DNA of 9,419 bases, taken from assembly GCA_020444765.1 (NCBI GenBank), contig JAGRHW010000128.1:1-9419 (forward strand). Direction: 5' to 3'. This stretch comes from Gammaproteobacteria bacterium. Lineage in GTDB: Bacteria; Pseudomonadota; Gammaproteobacteria; Granulosicoccales; Granulosicoccaceae. Made by a program: the position numbers and the translations under genes. Shown here piece by piece: positions 6,369-9,419 of this stretch (position 1 is its first letter; each line of letters opens with the position of its first letter). Below the pieces are notes generated by a model. It was given only the letters and a program-made list of their open reading frames with translations. It was not told where the DNA came from and made no database searches.

Positions 6369-7829
6369 TTATGGCAGCATGTGTATCAACCTGCGGGTAC
6401 TTTCCTCAGGGTCCTGAGCTTGGCTGATTGCGCTGATCAGGGCAATCCCGGAAACACCAGTAGCTGCGACCTTGGTGATATTCCCGGCATCGATACCGGC
6501 AATCGCAACCACCGGGTAGCCTGGTTGCAGCAGCTTGCTCCAGTAACTTAGGCCCTCGATGCCGAGGGTTTGCCATGGCATCTGTTTGCTGGTGGTCGGG
6601 TAGACAGGACCACAGGCGATATAGCTGGGTTTACAGGCCAGCGCGCGCGCCACTTCGGCGTGGCAATGGGTACTGATGCCAAGGCGCAGCCCGGCGGAGT
6701 GAATCGCGTCGAGGTCGGCGCTGGCGAGATCTTCCTGACCAAGATGCACGCCGTAGGCGCCGTGACGGACGGCGGCCTGCCAGTAATCGTTGATGAACAG
6801 ACGACAGTCGTGCTGACGTGCGATGCGTACAGCCTGCTGGATTTCCAGGTTCAGCGCTTCCCCTTCAAGATCCTTGATTCGCAGCTGGATCGTGGTAACA
6901 CCTTGCGCCAACAGACGCGTCAGCCACGCGGCGCGGTCGACAATCGGGTAAAGACCGAGGGGGGTGTCTCCGCAAGAAGGAAAAGCCGGTTCACGCGGGT
7001 ATTTGTCAGTCAGATTCTGCAAGGTCGGCAGATCCACAAGACTGTCAGGCCACGCGCTGACGCCAGGCACGCCGGGTGTCTGGCCACCGGGCGCATAGGC
7101 CAGGCGCAACCCCTGGTTGATAGTCATCTTGGCAATAACGACGGCATCCTCCAGACGTTCGCCGCGGGCCAATGCCGTCGCCAGCGCGCTGGCAAAGACG
7201 CAACCGGTGCCCCGGGTGTGGAGCGTGTGGCGCCGAGGGCTACGGAGTGAGAACTGCTGGGTCGGGCCGACGAAGACATCGCGGGTCAGGTGTGAATCAT
7301 GGTCGTGTCCGCCCTTGATGACAAATGCGGTGCTGACACAGCGGCGCAGACAGGCCGCCAGTTCATAGGGATCATCGCTGGGCAGATCGGCTAGTAACTG
7401 GGCCTCCGGCAGGTTGGGGGTGACGACCCGGGCGCGCGGAAACAAGACATTCTGCAGTGCCAGGCGTGTACTTTCGTTGCTGAATACCGTGCCACTAGTG
7501 CTGCCGAGTACCGGGTCGACTACCGCGGGCAGACTGCTACGGGCAAGAAAGCCGGCGACGACCTCAATCTGCTCGGTGCTGGCCAGGAGGCCGATTTTGA
7601 CACAGGCCAGTGCCGTTGGGTCGAGTGCATCAAGCTGGGCCTGCAGACGATCCGCCGGCACCGGGTTGATCGCACTGACACCGCTGTTGTTTTGTACGGT
7701 AACCGCGCTGACGACCGGCGCTGCATGTCCACCCAATGCGGTAATCGTGCGTAGATCAGCAGCCAGACCGGCCAGGCCGGTCGGGTCGGTACCGCCGATA
7801 GCGAGAATAACGGGTTTGTATTGTGTCAT
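6369..7829 (-). CDS. thiDE: Bifunctional HMP-phosphate kinase / thiamine-phosphate synthase (ThiD-ThiE fusion)
   Basis: A 486-residue fusion that phosphorylates HMP-phosphate to HMP-PP (ThiD part) and then couples HMP-PP to the thiazole phosphate to give thiamine phosphate (ThiE part). The ThiD domain, about 1-265, shows [10 protein letters not shown] at 12-21 (canonical GSDPSGGAG), VVDPVLGS at 103-110, TPNLPEA at 137-143, KGGH at 172-175 and RGTGC at 206-210. The ThiE domain, about 290-486, shows QLRIK at 315-319, NDYW at 347-350 where classical ThiE has [12 protein letters not shown] at 360-368, STH at 386-388, GPVYPTTSK at 407-415 and AIAGI at 442-446. The two halves are joined by a linker of about 25 residues. 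The start ATG overlaps the thiG stop by 4 bases (ATGA), and GGAAG lies 8 bases upstream. All core motifs are present, so both activities are probably intact. Confidence 0.93.
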   Translation of the reverse strand: MTQYKPVILAIGGTDPTGLAGLAADLRTITALGGHAAPVVSAVTVQNNSGVSAINPVPADRLQAQLDALDPTALACVKIGLLASTEQIEVVAGFLARSSLPAVVDPVLGSTSGTVFSNESTRLALQNVLFPRARVVTPNLPEAQLLADLPSDDPYELAACLRRCVSTAFVIKGGHDHDSHLTRDVFVGPTQQFSLRSPRRHTLHTRGTGCVFASALATALARGERLEDAVVIAKMTINQGLRLAYAPGGQTPGVPGVSAWPDSLVDLPTLQNLTDKYPREPAFPSCGDTPLGLYPIVDRAAWLTRLLAQGVTTIQLRIKDLEGEALNLEIQQAVRIARQHDCRLFINDYWQAAVRHGAYGVHLGQEDLASADLDAIHSAGLRLGISTHCHAEVARALACKPSYIACGPVYPTTSKQMPWQTLGIEGLSYWSKLLQPGYPVVAIAGIDAGNITKVAATGVSGIALISAISQAQDPEESTRRLIHMLP

Positions 7830-8611
7830 TGCTCGTGCTTCCAGAAAGGTGTGCCAAGTGTCGGGGTACTGGGTTTGGCCAGATCGCGCTCGGGGATCAT
7901 TCCACTGTGATATGCCTCGGCACCGGCTTCGACGGCCAGCGCGAACGCGCGTGCCATCCCCACCGGATTGGTCGCTTCGGCAACGGCGGTATTGAGTAAC
8001 ACGCCGTCATAACCCAGCTCCAGGGCCGCGGCGGCATGCGAGGGTTTACCAAGTCCGGCATCAACAATCAGCGTCGTTTCGGGTAAACGTGCGCGTAACG
8101 TGCGCAGCGCATAAGGGTTGATCAAACCGCGCGCCGAACCGATCGGCGCCGCCCATGGCATCAGAATACGGCAACCGGCGGCCTGGAGCTTTTCGCACAA
8201 TACAAGATCGTCGGTGCAATAAGGGAAAACCTCAAAACCCTGGCTGACCAGTTCACGGGTCGCTTCCAGCAGACCAAAGGGATCGGGTTGCAGTGTGTAG
8301 GCATCGCCAATGACCTCAAGTTTGATCCAGTGTGTGTTGAAAAGCTCACGCGCCATCTGTGCGGTGGTAACCGCCTCGGCGACACTGTGGCAACCCGCGG
8401 TATTCGGCAATAAGGCCACCGGCAACTCGCGCAGCAGCTCCCAGAACGGGTTGCCACCGCCGTCCTGTGGGTGCTGACGGCGCAGTGAAACGGTTACCAC
8501 TTCTGCTTTTGAAGCGAGAATCGACTCGCGCATGATTGCCGGCGAAGGGTATAGAGAAGAGCCGATCAGGAAGCGGCTTGTCAGGGTTTTATCGGCCAGT
8601 TGCCAGGTCAT
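7826..8611 (-). CDS. thiG: Thiazole synthase ThiG
   Basis: Thiazole synthase of 261 residues, normal for the family. It joins deoxyxylulose phosphate, dehydroglycine and sulfur carried by ThiS thiocarboxylate to form the thiazole phosphate. The TIM-barrel motifs are visible. [10 protein letters not shown] is at 12-21, NTAGC at 70-74, and the Schiff-base Lys97 in [15 protein letters not shown] is at 151-159, [12 protein letters not shown] at 183-194, and NTAVAEA at 207-213. MPWAAPIGS departs from the common MPLGSPIGSG, and GKPSHAA from G.PSDAA, so this is a divergent ThiG subtype, although the phosphate-binding loops and the lysine are kept. The start is supported by AGAGA 7 bases upstream. 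The gene overlaps thiDE by 4 bases but is cut off from thiS by a 549-base repeat-filled gap, whereas thiS and thiG are commonly adjacent. Confidence 0.93.
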   Translation of the reverse strand: MTWQLADKTLTSRFLIGSSLYPSPAIMRESILASKAEVVTVSLRRQHPQDGGGNPFWELLRELPVALLPNTAGCHSVAEAVTTAQMARELFNTHWIKLEVIGDAYTLQPDPFGLLEATRELVSQGFEVFPYCTDDLVLCEKLQAAGCRILMPWAAPIGSARGLINPYALRTLRARLPETTLIVDAGLGKPSHAAAALELGYDGVLLNTAVAEATNPVGMARAFALAVEAGAEAYHSGMIPERDLAKPSTPTLGTPFWKHEQ

Positions 8612-8637
8612 GGGGGTGTCTCTTTTTTCTGGTTGTT

Positions 8638-8839
8638 GGTAGGCGGGTTTCGCCCCGCCGGGCGAGTTACCTTTTGTCTACAGCAACAAAAGGTAACCCA
8701 AAAATGCCGCCCTCTATGCCGCTATTTCCCTGCGTTACTCACTCTGGCCGGCGGTCGCGAACTCACTCGCTGCGCTCGCTCAAACATGCGCTCCCTTCTT
8801 TCCGGCCGCCGTTGCGTTACTCGGGGCGGCATAAAGGGG
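8638..8839 (+). repeat. Structured repeat, copy A
   Basis: About 202 bp, read on the + strand. It begins with a 33-base end (8638-8670) shared with copy B with one mismatch. This end contains a GGCGGG/CCCGCC hairpin. A perfect 12-bp hairpin follows at 8666-8697. A long nested palindrome comes next, bounded by ATGCCGC (8716-8722) and GCGGCAT (8826-8832). Inside are two direct copies of TGCGTTACTC (8731-8740 and 8813-8822). It resembles dispersed intergenic repeats I associate with many proteobacterial genomes; that link is from memory. Confidence 0.75.
8666..8697. repeat. Perfect hairpin of copy A (GTTACC...GGTAAC)
   Basis: Arms GTTACCTTTTGT (8666-8677) and ACAAAAGGTAAC (8686-8697) pair without mismatch over 12 bp around an 8-base loop. 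The counterpart in copy B has different inner arm bases but is equally perfect. Confidence 0.85.
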
Positions 8840-8948
8840 TTTAGGGTGCAGACTTGAAAGTATTGCGTATTATTCAAACGAGAATCCCGCTTCATTTAAG
8901 CTTTGAGAAAACTGGAAAGAACAAATGAAGGTACGGTGTGGATTTCAT
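8840..8948. other. AT-rich core between the two repeat copies
   Basis: These 109 bases are not repetitive and are much richer in A+T than the flanking repeats. I see no reading frame worth calling. A weak dyad, TTGAA (8854-8858) and TTCAA (8873-8877), is present. AT-rich stretches could supply a promoter for thiG on the - strand, but I cannot point to a convincing -35/-10 pair. Confidence 0.4.
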
Positions 8949-9146
8949 CCCTTTATGTCGCGTCGAGCAACGCAGGCCCGAGCGGATTCAAGGCTGCGGC
9001 TGTTTGAGCGATAGCGAGTTTCCGCAGCCGCCGCTCGGGACGAGTAGCGCAGACATCAAGCGACATAGGGCGGCGTTTCTTTTGGTTACTTTTCTTTCGC
9101 TGTTGAAAGAAAAGTAACTCGCCCGGCGGGGCGAAACCCGCCCACC
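8949..9146 (-). repeat. Structured repeat, copy B (inverted relative to copy A)
   Basis: About 198 bp in the opposite orientation to copy A. Its outer end is 9114-9146, followed by the hairpin at 9085-9118. The nested palindrome then has three steps: ATGTCGC 8955-8961 with GCGACAT 9060-9066; CCCGAGCGG 8977-8985 with CCGCTCGGG 9031-9039; GGCTGCGG 8992-8999 with CCGCAGCC 9022-9029. The two internal decamers, on the - strand TGCGCTACTC and TGCGTTGCTC, lie at 9042-9051 and 8965-8974 and match those of copy A in place and form. Confidence 0.75.
9085..9118. repeat. Perfect hairpin of copy B (GTTACT...AGTAAC)
   Basis: Arms GTTACTTTTCTTTC (9085-9098) and GAAAGAAAAGTAAC (9105-9118) pair perfectly over 14 bp with a 6-base loop. 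It occupies the same place in copy B as the 12-bp hairpin in copy A. Confidence 0.85.
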
Positions 9147-9160
9147 ACAAAACCCACCAC

Positions 9161-9373
9161 TCATCCCCCCTGCATCGGAATCAAAATCTCCACCCGATCC
9201 CCATTCTGCAACTGTGTTACTTCGTAAGCACTGCGTGGAACAAACTGCGCATTGACCGCCACGGCAAAGCTTTGTTCGGGTCTGGTATGTTCCGCCAACA
9301 AAGCCGTCAGTGATGTCTGCCGGCAAAGGTGTTGTTCTCCGTTGAGAACGATATTGAGTGTCGATGCGTTCAT
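9161..9373 (-). CDS. thiS: Sulfur carrier protein ThiS
   Basis: A 70-residue ubiquitin-like sulfur carrier, close to the usual 65-70. Its C-terminal Gly-Gly is adenylated and turned into a thiocarboxylate, which donates sulfur to ThiG. The sequence shows the expected layout: an N-terminal strand with the NGE turn (11-13), SLTALLAEH helix at 21-29, VAVNAQFVPRSAY at 38-50, LQNGDRVEIL at 55-64, and the terminal GG at 69-70. The start is supported by GGAGA (complement of 9381-9385), 7 bases upstream. The frame is open further upstream, but those residues look unlike ThiS and precede the ribosome-binding site. The gene is followed not by thiG directly but by the repeat island. Confidence 0.92.
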   Translation of the reverse strand: MNASTLNIVLNGEQHLCRQTSLTALLAEHTRPEQSFAVAVNAQFVPRSAYEVTQLQNGDRVEILIPMQGG

Positions 9374-9419
9374 CAGGCTGTCTCCGGCAAGCGTTGGCAG
9401 GTTTGTTGTGTGTCGCGCT
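9373..9419 (-). CDS. Possible C-terminal end of an upstream gene (perhaps thiO), partial
   Basis: On the - strand a frame entering from the right edge reads RDTQQTCQRLPETA and ends in a TGA (9375-9373) that shares its A with the thiS ATG. This stop/start overlap is typical of coupled genes. In many proteobacteria thiO (glycine oxidase, which makes dehydroglycine for thiazole synthesis) lies next to thiS, so thiO is a reasonable guess. Fourteen residues are too few for identification. Confidence 0.3.
   Translation of the reverse strand, partial: RDTQQTCQRLPETA

Larger units (their letters stand above)
8612..9160. other. 549-base non-coding gap in the thi operon, filled by a repeat island
   Basis: No credible gene lies between thiS and thiG. 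Short reading frames here run through the repeat hairpins, and their peptides (such as RPAGRVTF and SPRRASYF) follow from the repeat, not from a protein family. Two inverted copies of a structured repeat occupy 8638-9146. That leaves 26 bases to thiG, including its ribosome-binding site, and 14 bases to the thiS stop. I found no TPP riboswitch motif on the - strand and no clear target-site duplication at the island edges. Confidence 0.7.

Noticed and set aside
6570..7250. 226-codon + strand reading frame
   Set aside because: It lies wholly antisense to the well-supported thiDE gene in GC-rich DNA, where long shadow frames are expected, and its peptide shows no family motif.
7414..7995. 193-codon + strand reading frame across the thiDE/thiG junction
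   Set aside because: Antisense to two confirmed genes, low-complexity Arg/Ser/Ala-rich peptide, no ribosome-binding evidence.
8638..9146. CRISPR array
   Set aside because: Only two long inverted copies exist, with internal palindromes; there is no series of short direct repeats with equal spacers.
8612..9160. TPP riboswitch or intrinsic terminator before thiG
   Set aside because: I looked for the conserved THI-box segments on the - strand and did not find them. The perfect hairpins are not followed by a T-run in the thiG direction in the way an intrinsic terminator needs.
8988..9326. 112-codon - strand reading frame overlapping thiS and repeat copy B
   Set aside because: It is out of frame with thiS and its second half is a translation of the repeat; such peptides are a known artefact of this kind of repeat.

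Overview
The window looks like part of a gammaproteobacterial chromosome (inference). The basis is a ThiD-ThiE fusion in a thiS-thiG-thiDE arrangement, a secreted lipoprotein and outer-membrane protein pair with typical Gram-negative export signals, and an aromatic-catabolism cluster closest to pseudomonad-type ben/xyl genes. I cannot name a genus. Composition is mixed: bases 181-240 in the catabolic part have 23 G+C of 60, while bases 7141-7200 in the thiamine part have 42 of 60.

Region 1 (1-3613, + strand) is the end of an aromatic-degradation operon. It holds the C-terminal part of an oxygenase reductase (FAD/NAD domains), a BenD/XylL-type cis-diol carboxylate dehydrogenase, a XylF/DmpD-type meta-cleavage product hydrolase, and a family VIII (beta-lactamase fold) serine esterase that shares one base with the hydrolase. 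Together they imply dioxygenation of a carboxylated aromatic, oxidation and decarboxylation of the diol to a catechol, and hydrolysis of the meta-cleavage product. The ring-cleavage dioxygenase and terminal oxygenase are not in the window. In the classical TOL meta operon, ferredoxin, dioxygenase and aldehyde dehydrogenase genes lie between the dehydrogenase and hydrolase, but none does here.

Region 2 (3626-6240, - strand) converges on region 1 with a 12-base gap. It is a two-gene operon of unknown role: a 494-residue lipoprotein followed after 5 bases by a 374-residue signal-peptide protein that looks like an outer-membrane beta-barrel. Its upstream gap (6241-6368) carries two dyads that could be operators.

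Region 3 (6369-9419, - strand) is a thiamine biosynthesis operon transcribed right to left: the possible tail of an upstream gene (perhaps thiO), thiS, a 549-base non-coding gap, thiG, and thiDE overlapping thiG by 4 bases. ThiS and ThiG make the thiazole phosphate, ThiD phosphorylates the pyrimidine, and ThiE joins them. The gap is almost exactly filled by two copies of a roughly 200-bp structured repeat facing each other (8638-8839 and 8949-9146). They share a 33-bp outer end with one mismatch, and each carries a perfect hairpin whose two arms changed together. This repeat island inside an operon is the most interesting structure in the window.
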